From Rotaria sp. Silwood1 (taxonomy: Eukaryota; Rotifera; Eurotatoria; Philodinida; Philodinidae), in contig CAJNOP010000015.1 in the NCBI GenBank assembly GCA_905250075.1, positions 2,657,340-2,721,339 of the forward strand: DNA of 64,000 nt. Reading direction: 5' to 3'. Of the stretch, positions 13,090 to 26,370 are shown piece after piece. The stretch's first letter is position 1; every line of letters begins with the position of its first letter. The translations under genes were made by a program, and so were the position numbers. A model generated the notes under the pieces. That model had not been told where the DNA came from, did no database searches, and saw nothing but the letters and a program-made list of their open reading frames with translations.

Positions 13090-16000
13090 AATGTTTGTCG
13101 ATAAAGCGAATCAATGGTTCACGATAAATATAACCAGTATGATAACCCTGAAATCAAAAAAATATTTAAAATTCTCTTTTATTTTATATACAATCCTAGA
13201 TGAAAGTGTCTGTCACCACATAAAATACTCCTATGCTTTAATAACACTGAACAAATGATTTTTCAGTGTAGGCGTGCGACAATAAATCTTGATGGCAAGT
13301 ATCAATTTGACCTTGATCAATTCACATGTTCTTTCTCTTGAGAAAAATATATTCAACAAAAAATATGCACTAGACGTTTTAGCTTAATTTTTTTTTCTAA
13401 CTCTAAAGACAATCGCCTATGTCTCACGTGAGCTAATGACGAATCACTAAGATCTTAATAATTAACATAGTCTGAGATAATGAACACATGTCTCAAGGCT
13501 AACTCGAAAAAATTTTCAAACAAATTGATCAATATTATTGTAAAAAAAAAGAAAAGATTCATCTGACTAAAAATCTTCAACGAGAGAGCTCTCATCGGGT
13601 TAGTTTAAATCTGAAAATTTTATACCCGATAGATTTTAGTCCGTGTCTTCAAGCAACTATTCAGTTGTGGTGAAAAAAAAAATTTCATTGAGTATCAAAG
13701 TACGACTTGACACAATTTAGATTTGATAAAATAATCACAAGAGGAAGATGATGTGAGACTCATTATTCTAATACATATGAAGCAATAAAGAGCGGCTTAG
13801 TACTTGAGATTATAATCGCATACATACATCCGAAATAAAAGCTTAATATCGTAAAGAAGAGTAGCATTTCATCGGAAGCGGCTTTATTTATCAGTACTAT
13901 AAATTTCATAATGACAACAAAACGAAAATTTATAATAAAACAGTTCTTCTATCTCTTTCATACTATGCAATAGAATTTGATAAAAGATATGCTATAGGAT
14001 AGGAAAAAAAAATGTCCTTCTAAATATATCTTGTTCTATAATCAGAATCTTATCGTAGCCTTTAGGAAAAATACAATCAATTATATGCTTTTTTTTTTTA
14101 AGAATAATAACTTTCTTATGAATAATCGAAAATAATTTGAGATTATCTAAAGTATGTAAATGTAAAATTCAAACGTAAAAAAAAGGACAATAAAATGAAT
14201 GTAACTCTTAACAATATTTATTTGCCTAATATTATATAAGTTCATCATATGAGTGTAAAGACATAAGGATTAGAGTAAGACTTATATCTAATTTTCAATA
14301 TATTTTTGATTGCTAAGAGCTCAAACTGGAAATAAAACATTACCATAATAATCGTATAAAAATCAAACGATCTGACTAATTTTTCAAATAGTCTCGAATT
14401 TGAGAAAGACAAAATTTCTCTATGTCTAACCGAAAAATCAATTAGATACAGAATAATTCCTCACTAACAGTATCGAATTTAATGAAAGTCAATTATACAT
14501 ATGAATAAAAATAAGTCTTACATTATGAATCTATAGAAGTATTATTTACAATCGCTTTTTTCACATGTATAAATTTATACTCTAAGACCGAAGAACTTCA
14601 GATATTTTAACATCTGTTCCTATTTTAAAATAATATTAATTATCAAAACTTATCATCTACACAAAAATATTCAATAGTATTCTGTTTCGATATAATTTAG
14701 TTCTTTAAAAAAAAAAAAAAACGTTTTCAAAATTTATCATTCAATAAAAACATACAGCTCTATCTAAAACAATCATTAATGTTGACCATTCAAGTTCACC
14801 AATAGCCCATTTAGTATCCGATGTATTGACTCCACCACCACCTGTACTAACTGTATTTATAACCTAAATAAATATATATGTATAAGAATATTTTTTTTTT
14901 ATTTCTTTTAATATTTTACTTGTTTTGATGAAGTATCTGATGGTAAAATTAAATTTTTAATACCCATTGAAATAGCACGTAATTGTGATTCACATGCTAA
15001 TATAAGATGAAATGTTATATGCCATGCTTCTTCAACTGTTGTACCACATGCTAACATTCCATAATTAGGAAGTATAAGAACTTTTGCTATTGATTGTTGA
15101 ATATTTTCATCAATAGATAAATGATTTGTTGTTAAATCAATATTTATTAAATGTGTTGATGTTTGACCACATATCAATGATTCTTGACTAAGTGATAAAA
15201 GGCCACATTTCATAGCTGATACAGCTGTAACACTTGGTATTTGAATATGAATTATACAATTTATATCTGGACGATATTTATAAACAAATGAATATAATGA
15301 AAAACTAAGTGCATTAATACCAAATGTTGTACTACCAGGATCGATAATTGAACCTAACAAGAAAAAGAAAAAAACAAATAAAATCAAAGAAATAATTTTT
15401 TTTTTGTATTTGTACCATTCGAATCAATTTTAACAAGAGATGAACCAGTTACTTCATGAAAAGCTAAACCAATAGGTTTAATAAGAAATTGATCTGTACT
15501 ATTATTAACACGAACCTATAGAAAAACAAAAAAAAAAAAATTCATTGTTACAATTTTGAAAATAAAAAAAAAAAATGCGAAAACCTCGGATTTAAATCCG
15601 AGTGTTATGTGTACTTCAAAAAGTGAACAGGTATATTCACTTTGTTTTTTTATCATCTGAGACATATCTAGGCAATTTGCTTTCTGGATGCAGTTTTTAC
15701 GCATTTTGAGACCTTTTTCAGGTGATGTTTTGTTAGAAAACTACAATTTGGTTCAAAACTAATATCAGATTCGGAATCACCGTTAAAAACTGAGTCGATT
15801 TATATATGTTGTGAATAATTCTGAGAAAAAAATTTTTTTTTTGAAAAAATCCCTGTACCCCCCCTCAGGGATGGTCTGGTCAATAATGACAATTTTTTCG
15901 ATAACTCAGCCATTTCTTGACGGATTCTTCTCAACTTCGAACTCGACTGAGACATTGATGAGATTGAACTGTGTAGAAAATTTCATCACGATCTGACTCT

Positions 16001-16822
16001 CCTTTCGAAAGTTATCGTGTAAACTGCCGGACACACTGACCGATTCTATAGTGTACTCACTTTTTGAGTACACAAAAACAAAAAAAGGTATTTTCGAATT
16101 TAATTCTTACTGATATATGATTATAACATGTACCATAATTCCAACCATAAAGATCAATAACACGATAAAGTGAAGCTAATTTACATCTTAAATAACGTTC
16201 ATTTTTAGCATATGTACGACTATCAATACCACGTATATCATTAACAGGTAAAACAGGACCTAAAAAGATTTATTTTATTTTTTTGTTCTAATTTCTATAA
16301 TATTGAAAATTATACCTTTACATGTTGTTGCATCAAGTTTAGTTATTGGTAAAAGTAAATTTGAAAGTGTTTCAATTGATTCTTTATTTCCTTCGTTAAT
16401 TAATAAATTTATTAATTCATTATGAAATTCGGATGAATTTAATAAAATTTTTGATGAATATTCTAAATAATTTAAAAAAGAAATTTTTTTTTTCTTACAC
16501 TTATTTTGAATATGCTTAGAATTATACAAAACATATCGAATACAAGAAAAAATGTTTTGACATCATTCAACAAAAAAAAAAAGGATATGTGCTAATCTCA
16601 TAATGTTCATTGAATATAGTAGAAAACTATTGAGTAGGTTATAACCTTTTCAATATAATACACATCAATGCCAAGGAAATCATTCGAATAGGTAATATTA
16701 TAATACCGATATTAGAAACATATATTACAATATTTATTTAAGGTTAAATTTCAATATGATATAAGAATACAATATTTTTATTTACCATTTATAGTAGATT
16801 GATTATCACCTTCAACTGGCAT
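13088..16822 (-). CDS. Head-only adducin paralog (seven exons, 344 aa)
   Basis: Exons (minus): 16822-16786, 16462-16316, 16259-16111, 15515-15416, 15353-14920, 14863-14756 and 13147-13088; all phases agree. The protein starts MPVEGDNQSTIN and carries the adducin aldolase-like head: [37 protein letters not shown] and DPGSTTFGINALS. It stops at TGYIYREPLIRFIDKH, just after the head/neck boundary, so the tail that binds actin and spectrin is absent. Two positions differ from the neighbouring adducin: HLH becomes HIQ and RNHG becomes PNYG. These correspond to the zinc-ligand histidines of class II aldolases. It shares the 100-nt exon boundaries with the adducin next door but has extra introns elsewhere. 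It is probably a tandem duplicate that lost the tail, acting as a head-domain oligomerisation partner or something new. The open frame and conserved splice sites argue against a pseudogene. Confidence 0.88.
15585..16073. repeat. Palindrome-rich TIR-like segment in intron 3 of the adducin paralog
   Basis: Three hairpins can be read directly. CTCGGATTTAAATCCGAG at 15585-15602 is a perfect 18-bp palindrome. AAAGTGAA...TTCACTTT lies at about 15619-15642. GTGTACTCA/TGAGTACAC with a 5-nt loop lies at 16051-16073. GTGTACTTCAAAAAGTGA at 15609 is roughly the inverse of the right-hand hairpin, so the segment looks like a small non-autonomous element of about 465 bp. No clear target duplication was found. 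Confidence 0.5.
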
Positions 16823-16831
16823 ATTATCTAG
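16820..16831 (-). promoter_or_regulatory. Acceptor-like CTAG 5 nt before the ATG of the adducin paralog
   Basis: Minus strand reads TTTTTTCTAG then ATAAT then ATG. This is either the end of a 5' UTR intron or a spliced-leader acceptor. The 5-nt spacing equals that of the gene at 4265. Confidence 0.4.
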
Positions 16832-19332
16832 AAAAAAGAATGACAAAGTTATTCAATAGTTTCATTTTTTTTTTTGAGCAAATGTGTTAAAAATCCGAAA
16901 GGGCTTTTTTTTTTTTGAAGACGAACGTAAATGCATAAGTATTATTTTAACTAAAAGAAAAAAAAATATTCACTCAAAACATATTGAAACCTTTCATTGC
17001 ATCTATGAAACTCGAATCAATCGATAATAGAATTACCTATTAAAAGTTTCTTTTTTTTTCTTTTGATTGTTTTATGTTCATTAATGATAGACTATATAGA
17101 TGAGCAACTTAAAACAAAAAAAAGAAAAAAGGTGTGAAGCTATTAAATCTCAATATCAATACAATCAATATCTTAATTCATTTACATTATGATCTATTGA
17201 AAAGGAAACTATCATCGTAGTGAAAAAATAATATGAAAATTAATTATGTTATTAGACAATATTTAAAAAAAAATTTTTTTTTTTTCATAAACTCGAGGTC
17301 GAATTCAATTTCTAAAAACCAAAAAAAAATCAAACAATACAATCCGTCTGGTCGCTTCTACTGACAATGAAAAATAAGCTCGAATATCAATTCTTATTAC
17401 ATACAGTTTGTATGTGTCTGCCATCAGTATATATATATAGTGTTCAGTTACATTATATCGGAGAAAAAAAAAACAAATAAATTATTATATATAGCATAGA
17501 GTGGCGTCCTACTATCCAATCGAGAAAGAATTCACAGGGGAGATATTCATTTTTATAGAGTCTTAGTACTAGATTTCTTACCAAAATCTTAAGATTTCAA
17601 TATAATTGTAATCATCAAAAGAATATAAATATGCGAGACAAGAGTATTCCGGGCACAACTATGTATTACTATTTTTTACACATATATATATATATATATA
17701 TATATCCAGTATCAGTCAAGGCGAGGTCATCAACGGCAGCAATGTGAACACATAGTTAAGAATAGAAGAAAAGAAGAACGAACGTGCAAGTATACATATG
17801 CCTATAGAATAAACGGAACATATAGAAGCGATTATCTTTTGACGATGATGGTTAGAAAAAGAACAGACGAAACAAAAAAAAAAAAAAAAGAAGAATAAGG
17901 TTTCTTTCTGGTTGATCTGTGAAATCGAAGAAGGAAATCAAAAATGATATATTTATTAGTGACGACAATTGCTCTCTTTCTCTCTTATTACCAATTTATC
18001 AATCAATCAATCAACACATATCACTGAATGATGTTGATAGTTTGTTAAAGACAAAACGTTCAATAAGATGATATGATCATCTTTATTAGTCTATTGTAAT
18101 CAATAGAAATATAGTTAAAAATACAAAATAATTCACAATATGATAAGTGTTTTAAAATATGTAAATAAAGAATACTGTAATTCTTCAATGTTACCTCGAT
18201 CGGTTACAAGAATAAAAGAAAAAAATTCCAATAGAAACAAATCTATGAAAATTTACTAAACAAAAAAAAAAGGTTAATTCTATTTAAATGGAAATTTATT
18301 AAGCGAGAAGAACAAAAAAAAAAAGGAATATATATATAAACACATTTATATATAGAGAACATGAGAATTCAACAACTGGTTAAAAGCCGCAAAAATTTGG
18401 GTCAATAACGGCCATTATCATTTTTCTAGATGTCATACTATAACCAATCAAAAATCAATCATCATCTCTAGAGCTTTAATATTATATTTTCATTTTAATC
18501 TATTAATATTATTTTTTTATTTCGAAACATAATCTTTATAAACATGATTTCAAGTCATAATTTTTATTTTATAGATGTCGCTAGTTGCTATTATTACACT
18601 TACATTGCTATAAAAAGAACAACTTAAAATGATGCTATTGTTTCATTTTTGTATGAATTTTTAATCATTTGCTGATGATAAATTGAGTGTTCTATTGTTT
18701 TTTTTTTTTTTGGCTTAATAGTATTCTATGTTCGTTGATTGCTTTTTGTTTCAAATAAAGTTATATATGACAAGCTGTTGCACCATCATTTTTTATGTAT
18801 GGAAGAAAGATTTATTAGAGTCTACTGTCAAAAAGAGATGAAATAATAGAAAAAAAGAAAAATATCAATCTATAATAAAATATTTGATAACTTCTGAATG
18901 CAATAAAAAAAAGAAGGAAAAGATATTTGTAATTCAGTCAATTATTTACTAATATTTGTCGACATAAATAGATTTATGATTTTAAAAGCGTCAATAAAAA
19001 TTATCTAAAGAAATTTTTCAAACATTAAGATTAGAATTTGTTTAGATCTATTTTTAACATTTAAATTCAATGTATTAAACTGTAATTAAGAAAAAAACAC
19101 ACAGGTGAGATTTAAGATTATTTTTAAAAATTATTATGTGAAATGTTTTATAACTTGAAAAAAAAGTATTCTTTTCTTATAAAGATATTCTACTTCGATA
19201 AACATAATGCTTGTTATGACTCTTTTTTTTTTGTTGTTGTAGCTCTGCATGACTTCAATTTTTTTGTGCGGAAGTGTAATTAAATAGTAAATAATTTGGC
19301 ATTCTTATATATGTGTGTATAAGGACAGTAAC
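16832..19332. other. Intergenic, 2.5 kb
   Basis: Divergent interval between the adducin paralog (minus) and the small membrane-protein ORF (plus). It contains poly-A/T runs and a (TA)n at about 17692-17705, and probably both promoters. No coding sequence or RNA gene was recognised. Confidence 0.5.
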
Positions 19333-19581
19333 ATGCCATCAAAATCGTTATTTTTGTTTTCTTTTTATCTTGGTGCACATTGGTATTATCAACATCAAAC
19401 AATGGCATCGTTGAATTTGAATAGTACAGAAACAACAAACATTGATCCAACAACAATTGGTATAAGTGATAATCATTCAGTATTTGTGGTTGTTTTATTT
19501 ATCATGTGTCTATTTGTTCCAAGTTTTGGTTGTACTATATTCTTATTGTTTCACATTGGTCGATTACATGTACGGCATTGA
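19333..19581 (+). CDS. Small single-pass membrane protein, 82 aa (hypothetical)
   Basis: The open frame begins MPSKSLFLFSFYLG and ends GRLHVRH. A strong hydrophobic segment (VFVVVLFIMCLFVPSFGC and the following FLLF) lies near the C-terminus, preceded by a Thr/Asn-rich NSTETTNIDP stretch. A later in-frame ATG at 19402 would give 59 aa and a simple type III-like topology. AATAAA at 19604-19609, 23 nt past the stop, supports a real 3' end. Codon use resembles the confirmed genes (A/T third positions). CAG lies immediately before TAACATG, so a short-leader acceptor is possible here too. I do not recognise the family; an upstream exon cannot be excluded. Confidence 0.45.
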   Translation: MPSKSLFLFSFYLGAHWYYQHQTMASLNLNSTETTNIDPTTIGISDNHSVFVVVLFIMCLFVPSFGCTIFLLFHIGRLHVRH

Positions 19582-19603
19582 TTTTCGTTGTATATTAATA
19601 TTC

Positions 19604-19609
19604 AATAAA
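19604..19609 (+). terminator. Poly-A signal of the small membrane-protein gene
   Basis: AATAAA 23 nt after the stop, followed by an A-rich then T-rich stretch. Confidence 0.45.
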
Positions 19610-20407
19610 AAACAAAAAAGAAAGAAACTATAACGTTTTTCTTTTTGTAATTCAGTTTTTTTTTTCGTTTAGAATAGAAAGAAGAAAAAAAACCTATATT
19701 AAATAACATGTTTCAATTTCAAATATAATTGCAAATAGTAGATGAGAAGGTCAAGATATTTTAAAATATACTTTTATATAATTATGAATTTCCTAGTGGA
19801 GAAGAAAATAGAATATTTGACAATGTCATGAAATACGGTCATTATGTATTATGAAAAAAAAAAAAAACACAAATTACATCAATACTTTAAGAAATGTAAT
19901 TAATGAATAGTCATGAATATTTAATGGAGAAATATGACGATGATTATTATTAATCGGAAGCTTTTTAGATTTTAGTTTTACTATAAATTTAATATTATTT
20001 ACGAGGAAATATATTTCAATGTTGGATATTTTTGGATTTCGCATGAAATCTATGAGTAGAACTCTTTAAGACTAAGAATAGTTTAATTGAATTTGAGTTT
20101 ATGATCTACTAATATCACCATATCTTTCTTTAGAGATATTCATTTTTCAAGTAAATCTAATTGCTGTATCCTTAAATGACCATGCACTATTTTTCGAAGA
20201 AATTCACATATTCATTGTCGGTAAAACTTGCAAGATTATGTAATGACTATCAAATATGCTTATAGGCAACATTTCAGTTTAAAACTTTTTGTTTTGGATT
20301 TTTCAAAACTGTCTTGCTTATAATTAAATTATATAACTCTTCATCAGTAGGCTTTAGATCTGAATCCATTTTAAACTGTTGTTTAACAGATCAAAAGTTT
20401 TCACTTA

Positions 20408-21011
20408 CGAGGAAACCTCGTCAAGTGTTAATCACTGATCGAGCTCATATTTGTAAGATTCGATGAGACTAGCAGAAACCCGAAAGGATTCGTTCCCATA
20501 CGTTGTCATTTCGGAGTTACAATCGTTTTACTGGTTTTTCGACCTCTGCAATGATATTTATAGAGAAGTCCAACAATGGAATTTTGACCTGAGATTTTGT
20601 CTATAAACAGGTCTCATGGTTACTAGAGTGTCCTAAAAGTTTTAGCTAAAATAAATGTTTCTTTCTCAAGATATTGAATTTTCAAGGAACGATCATATTT
20701 CAAAGGTAAAGGTAAAAAAATCGAGCTTCTTGGAAACTCAATATCTTGAGAAAGAAACATTCATTTTAGCTGAAAATTTTAAGACATTCTAGTGATTATG
20801 AGAACTGTTTATGAACAAAATTTCAGGTCAAAATTATTTTGTTGGGCTTCTCTATAATTGTCAGAGGTCGAAAAATCAGTAAAATGGTCGTAACTCCGAA
20901 AGAATAGCATATGGAGATGAATCTTTCCAGGCTTCTGCTAGTCTCATCGAATCTTACTTATGAGCAAAATATGAGCTCGATCATCGATTAACACTTGAAG
21001 AAGTTTTCTCT
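20408..21011. mobile_element. Foldback (MITE-like) element, copy 1, TTA duplication
   Basis: The whole 604 bp is a long inverted repeat: two arms of about 285 bp around a short A-rich centre (about 20695-20725). Left end CGAGGAAACCTCGTCAAGTG; right end, inverted, AGAGAAAACTTCTTCAAGTG. TTA flanks both ends (20405-20407 and 21012-21014). It has no coding capacity. A 3-bp TTA/TWA duplication is known for PIF/Harbinger-type transposases, so mobilisation by such an element is inferred. The second copy is at 32283. Confidence 0.85.
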
Positions 21012-21381
21012 TTAGTTGAAAAGAGTATATTATGTTAATAGCAACAAAATTCATCAAGCCAACAGTAACATCAAAAACTTCAACTATATGAAATCAGTAG
21101 AGATTTAACATAAAATAAGAGATTATGTTATCTTTTAAATGATAACATTCATTCGATCAAAATACATATATGTATTCGATACTATCGATGACAAACTTGT
21201 AATATTTATTTTTTCAACAAAGCTTTAATATGATAAAAATTATTTCTATATTCAGTCAACAATTTATCATAAATTTTTTCTATTGATTTATGTATAAGTT
21301 TTCATGATGGTATACATTTATAGGCAAAAAAAGCAAGATGAAAATATCTATATGCAAATAGCCAAGAAAATCTTTTTCTTT

Positions 21382-23592
21382 TTAATGAATTCGTTCGATA
21401 AATCGTGCTGGAATGTGAAGTTGTACCATAAGTTGTGGTTGTTTTACAAGACTAGTTCGATCCGAAAGACAATTTAAAAAATAATTCCAACTTATTTCAC
21501 TTAGATTAAGTACACGACTATGCATTTTATACAATGTTGTTATTCGTGTTTCATTAGTATGATCATTTCGAGTTGAATCTTGTATAACACCACCATGTGA
21601 CCAAATTTCACCACGCTAAAATTTTAAAAATTAAATAATATTTTGAATCAAAATTATATTACTTGATTTATTGCAGCAGCATGAAAATAAGTTGATTTTA
21701 TCATATTTAATGATTGTAACATAGACCATTCTAATTTTTCAAAATTAAATATCCATAAATTTCCACTTGTAGAAACATGATGACCTGTTGTTTGATCAAA
21801 ATAAGCACCACCAAACATAATTATTTGATTTTTATGAAAAGGAAATATTGAATGAAATTTTCTTGCTTGAGGAAAATCTATATTTTAATAAAATATATAG
21901 AATTGAATATATCTCGAAAAAGGAAGATGCTTTTTCGAATTACAACTTTATTTTACTAATACTCTTTTTTTGTTTTTCATCTATACAAAACATATATTTA
22001 TAGATAGATTATATTAACAAGACAAATCGAACAAAGTAATAAATCATTTTTTTACAATAAGTTTCACTTGATTAAGAAAAGTCTAATATAACTCTAACTC
22101 AAGAAGAATAATAGATAAGCACGAAGTCTTTTATGTTTTCTCTAATTTCATTAGAACTAATCTATTGATATGTCAAATTCATCTCAAATATGATTTATTA
22201 TTTGATGATAGCATCTCATAAGAAAATACCAATCATATTGATTCCAAAAATGACGTCAAATTAACACATTCATTCTAAAAAAATATTCAGACTCTAACAC
22301 CTAATAAACTCATAATTTCACAATACAATCATCTAGAATCAAAGAGTTTAATGGCTCTTACAAAAGAAAGTTTTCAAGTGTGACTAGCATATCAAATATA
22401 TATATATATATACTCACTATGCATAGGATCTGGATTTGTATGAACAAATGACCATGTTTGTGTCGTAAGATCAAATGCTGGTAACTAAAAAAACAAAAAA
22501 TTCTAGTTTCAATAAATAAAAATTCATAAATATTTTTTCATAGACATACATTTTCAAGTGAGAAAGATGTACCAGAACTTCCACCACCACCAAATAAAAA
22601 TATTTTATTATCATATAAATAAATTTCTTGTCGATATCTTAAATTAATTAAAACCAAAATTTAATTTCTATTTCAAAAATTTTTCTTACCTTCCATTTTC
22701 ATTAAATTCTTCAATTTCATCAAATGTATATCCTATTTGTGTACATTCTAATGTTGGTAAATAAATATCATATACATTTGTATTATAACTCCATCGATTT
22801 GTACCACATAATATATATAAATGATTATTTTTTATAATCATACTCTATTTAAAAAAGAAAAGTTTAATTTTTATAAATTAATACAAAATAAAATTCGATC
22901 GAATACAAAAAAAACTTTTTTTTTTTTTTTGAATTCTACTTACAGCTCCATAAACTTGTTCCGGTTGTTGATTACGTAATTGACATCGAGTCCAATGACA
23001 TCGTTTTAAATCAAGTATAAATAATTCATTAGAAACATTTTGACCAAATGGATATCCTGTACCACCGAAAACAAATACTAAATTACGATATAAACACACT
23101 AGAATATAAAGAGAAAAAAAGAAATAATTAATTAAATAGAAAAATTAAAATCAATATTATAAGTTTACTTGAATGTGAAGCAAGTGTTAAATTGGGTCCT
23201 TCACCTGTTGGTATTTCAAGTGTCCATTGTCGAAGTGCATAATTAAAACGCCAAAGCTAAATAAAATAAAATAAAATAAAATCGACAAAAAATATTTATC
23301 ATACCTCATTAAACATACATTCTTGTGGATTAGTAGTTGATGGATAATAACCACCCCATATCCAAAAATCAGATGCCGTAGCAACAGCACGATGACCTGA
23401 GCGAGGATGTGGTTTATTTATAGGATTTAATGGTAAAATTTCAACAAATTGCATTAAATTAATTGATGAAATATATCGTATTGATAAATAAAAATTTCGT
23501 TTTGATCGTTTTGTATGTATTGTATCATCTGTTTTAGATGATTCAATAGATTCTCTTGAATTTTTTTGATTTGTTGCGGGATCGTTAGCCAT
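21382..23592 (-). CDS. KLHDC10: Kelch domain-containing protein 10
   Basis: Exons (minus): 23592-23305, 23256-23169, 23098-22944, 22844-22690, 22637-22550, 22484-22418, 21877-21663 and 21615-21382; phases agree, 429 aa (human KLHDC10 is about 442). Kelch repeats are marked by PHPRSGHRAVA...FWIWGGY, LVFVFGGTGYPFG, LYILCGT, IFLFGGGGSSG, FPQARKFHS...IIMFGGAY and IWSHGGV. The C-terminal NLSEISWNYFL...IPARFIERIH matches the end of KLHDC10, the region carrying the Cullin-2/Elongin box. In vertebrates the protein is a CUL2 E3 substrate receptor and activates ASK1 signalling through PP5. The ATG at 23592 is used; the in-frame extension upstream has no ATG. It lies 860 nt downstream of DPH2 on the same strand. 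Confidence 0.92.
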
Positions 23593-24452
23593 TATAATCA
23601 ACAAAAATAACAAACAAATAATAACATTAGTAAAAAATAAAATAAATTGAAATAACTATGCAACTAAAAATAAACAAGATAAAAAAAATAATTTTAACTT
23701 TTATTAATTAATAAAAAAATAACGTTTTTTAAACAAATGATTTTGGACATCAATATGAATGAGCGCAAAGTCCTTATCGCACGTTTTCATATGATATGTG
23801 TTGACAAAATTTTGTAATATGAAAGGAAAAAAAAAGTATTATTGCTACGTCAATATTCTATGCTGCTTGTGTTTATTACAAAAAAACAAAAGAAAGAAAT
23901 TTCAATTTTGCCTAGACAAAATTAGAACTACAATATTGACTAGACAAATTTTAGAGTTTATATATATCCATATAATGTATTGAAGGAAATTTCTCAATAA
24001 TTTCAAAATTTGCTAGTGACTCATGGTGTGTGGGTATTTTTTTGTTTCATTATATTCATATAATATACATATGAGAAAGAATTCTAACAATACTAAAATT
24101 TCGTGAAAATGATGCATTTTGGAAGAGTTCGTTTTCGATTCCTTCGATGATAATAATGATAATTTCTGAATTTTACAATTGATAGAGTATTGGATAATTT
24201 GCAAAGGAAATTTTTTTGGTTTTTGGAAGTGTAAACACTGCTAACCTAGAGAACAAAGCTTGCGATATATTCTAATGACTTAATTCGATAATCGAACTAC
24301 GATAAAAAAAATCTAATATGATCTATATCATACCTGTCAAAATAGCCAAATAAATTGAGTAATAATTAGGTTGTAAATTTTCAAAGAAAAAAAAAGAAAA
24401 CACAAAAATCTAAAACATAATATAACGAAACAACAATTGTGATAAATAAATT

Positions 24453-26370
24453 TTATTCAAATGTTTCATTGGTATAACCAGAAGCTATACCAGATTTTCC
24501 TTCTTTAAGTTCTGATATAGATTTATTAGAATCTTTATCTTCATTAATATTATTAGTTATTTGTAAACCCCACCAAGTTTGACTTTGATCAAAATTTCGA
24601 TTTGAACCATCATGTTGTTGTAATAAAAGAGCATTTGGATGTTTAAGTACTAAAACATTATTTTCTTCATTTTGATTTATTTCATTTTCATCAATAATTT
24701 TTATTATTGATAATATTTGTCTTAAATCAAATGAATAATTTATTGATAAATTTTCATTATTATCATTTTCAAATGCTTGTATTATATCATTTATACTAAT
24801 TAATGGTATATTAAATTGTTTATATTCAGGTGAAAGCCATAAACTTTCTGTACATGATGAACAAAGAACATAAACATCAATATTTCTTTCAAAATTATTC
24901 ATTTTTGGTATTGATAATGTATTCATGAGAAATGTATAATATTGACGATTATGTTTATCAAATAATTTTTTTATATGATCAAGTAATGTATGAATTGTTG
25001 ATGGTAAATTTAATAAAGAATTTGATGATATAAGTAAACCATAGGATGAACCATTTCGTGCACATTCTATTGCATACATACGTTTACTTAATAATCTTTT
25101 ACTTGATATAGAAGAATCTGATGGAAATGAACTGAAGACAAACAAAAAAAAAGATAATGATGAATATTATTCTTTGAACTTTTTTTTTCTCATTACCGAA
25201 AATCATAAGCATAGAAATAAAGAGCAAAATTGTGTAATGAAGCTTTTGAATGAGATATGAAAATAATTGAATAATTCAATGGATCAAGTGGAACAGGTAA
25301 TTGTATTGAACGACCATATAGTGAAAAATATAAAGGATCAGAAGAATTTTGTGAATTTATTTTTGAGAAAATGAAACAAGAAGATGATGATGATGATGTT
25401 GAATATTGTTCTATAGCATCACGATAACATGGATCATAGAAAACAAGATAATAAGGTTTATTATTATCATGATTTGTTACGAGAAAATTTGATGCATCTT
25501 CCCTAATAAATAAATAAAAAATATAATTTATTGATTTTACAACAATATATCATATTGATATAATTCAATAAAAATTCAGTCTTGAGATTTTCATTTCTGA
25601 TTTTAAATTATGCACTGAATTATGTTATTTACAAAGTTTATATGTTACAATCAATGTTCAATAGGAATTCATGATTTAATTCTAAACCATAAGTTAGATA
25701 TGCTCGAGACTTCTAGTTCATCAGAAGAGTTTTACTGAATTTGAAAAGGGAGGTACACTACCGAGTTTTATCATTGAGAAGTATTCAAAATTATTTTTGC
25801 CCACAGAAATCATCAATAATTATTTCAACATTTAAAAATTGAGTTCAATTATTAGTGTAATTAATATCAAGATTATTTTTAAACATTCACATATTTCTTG
25901 CCTATAGATAATTTCATCTTATTAGTTATTTTAAAAATTTTTATAAATTCTATTGATCAAAAGTATAATCAAATAAATTGCTTAATCCGTAAATGAACTA
26001 TGTCAAAATTTTTATTTAAATAAAATTTTAAATAATTATTAAAAACATACGGTAATGATTGTTGATAGAAAACATAGAATATAGAAATTGTTTGTTGAGT
26101 ATTATCAAAAGATGATGAAAGACATGAATGTCCAAAATGAATTAAACCTTGTGCTTGACAATATTGAGCATTTAATAAATCATTACAACATGGTGAACAA
26201 CCATCACCAACAAGATATATTTCAATATCTCGATTATGAATAGATGATCTTAATATATCTATTAAATCTTGTACTTTATCAAGATCTTCATCAGGTACTT
26301 GTAATGCAATAATATTAAAATTATTTTCTTCAATCCATTTTATACAAGAATTAATTTCAAATTTATCCAT
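24453..26370 (-). CDS. DPH2: Diphthamide biosynthesis protein 2
   Basis: Exons (minus): 26370-26051, 25502-25197 and 25131-24453; phases agree, 434 aa (human 489). DPH2 partners DPH1 in the first step of diphthamide synthesis, transfer of the 3-amino-3-carboxypropyl group of SAM to a histidine of elongation factor 2, using 4Fe-4S clusters. Diagnostic residues: LQVPDEDL, GDGCSPCCND (Cys58, 61, 62), LIHFGHSCLS (Cys83), LVFYDPCYRD, VYVLCSSCTE and the family C-terminal pattern WWGLQITNN...GKSGIASGYTNE. The ATG is immediately preceded by CAG (26373-26371), with no intervening base. The cyclin T stop lies 254 nt upstream. Confidence 0.93.

Noticed and set aside
15811-15996. Open frame inside intron 3 of the adducin paralog
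   Set aside because: Lies within the palindrome-rich repeat segment, lacks a recognisable domain and has different codon use from real exons.
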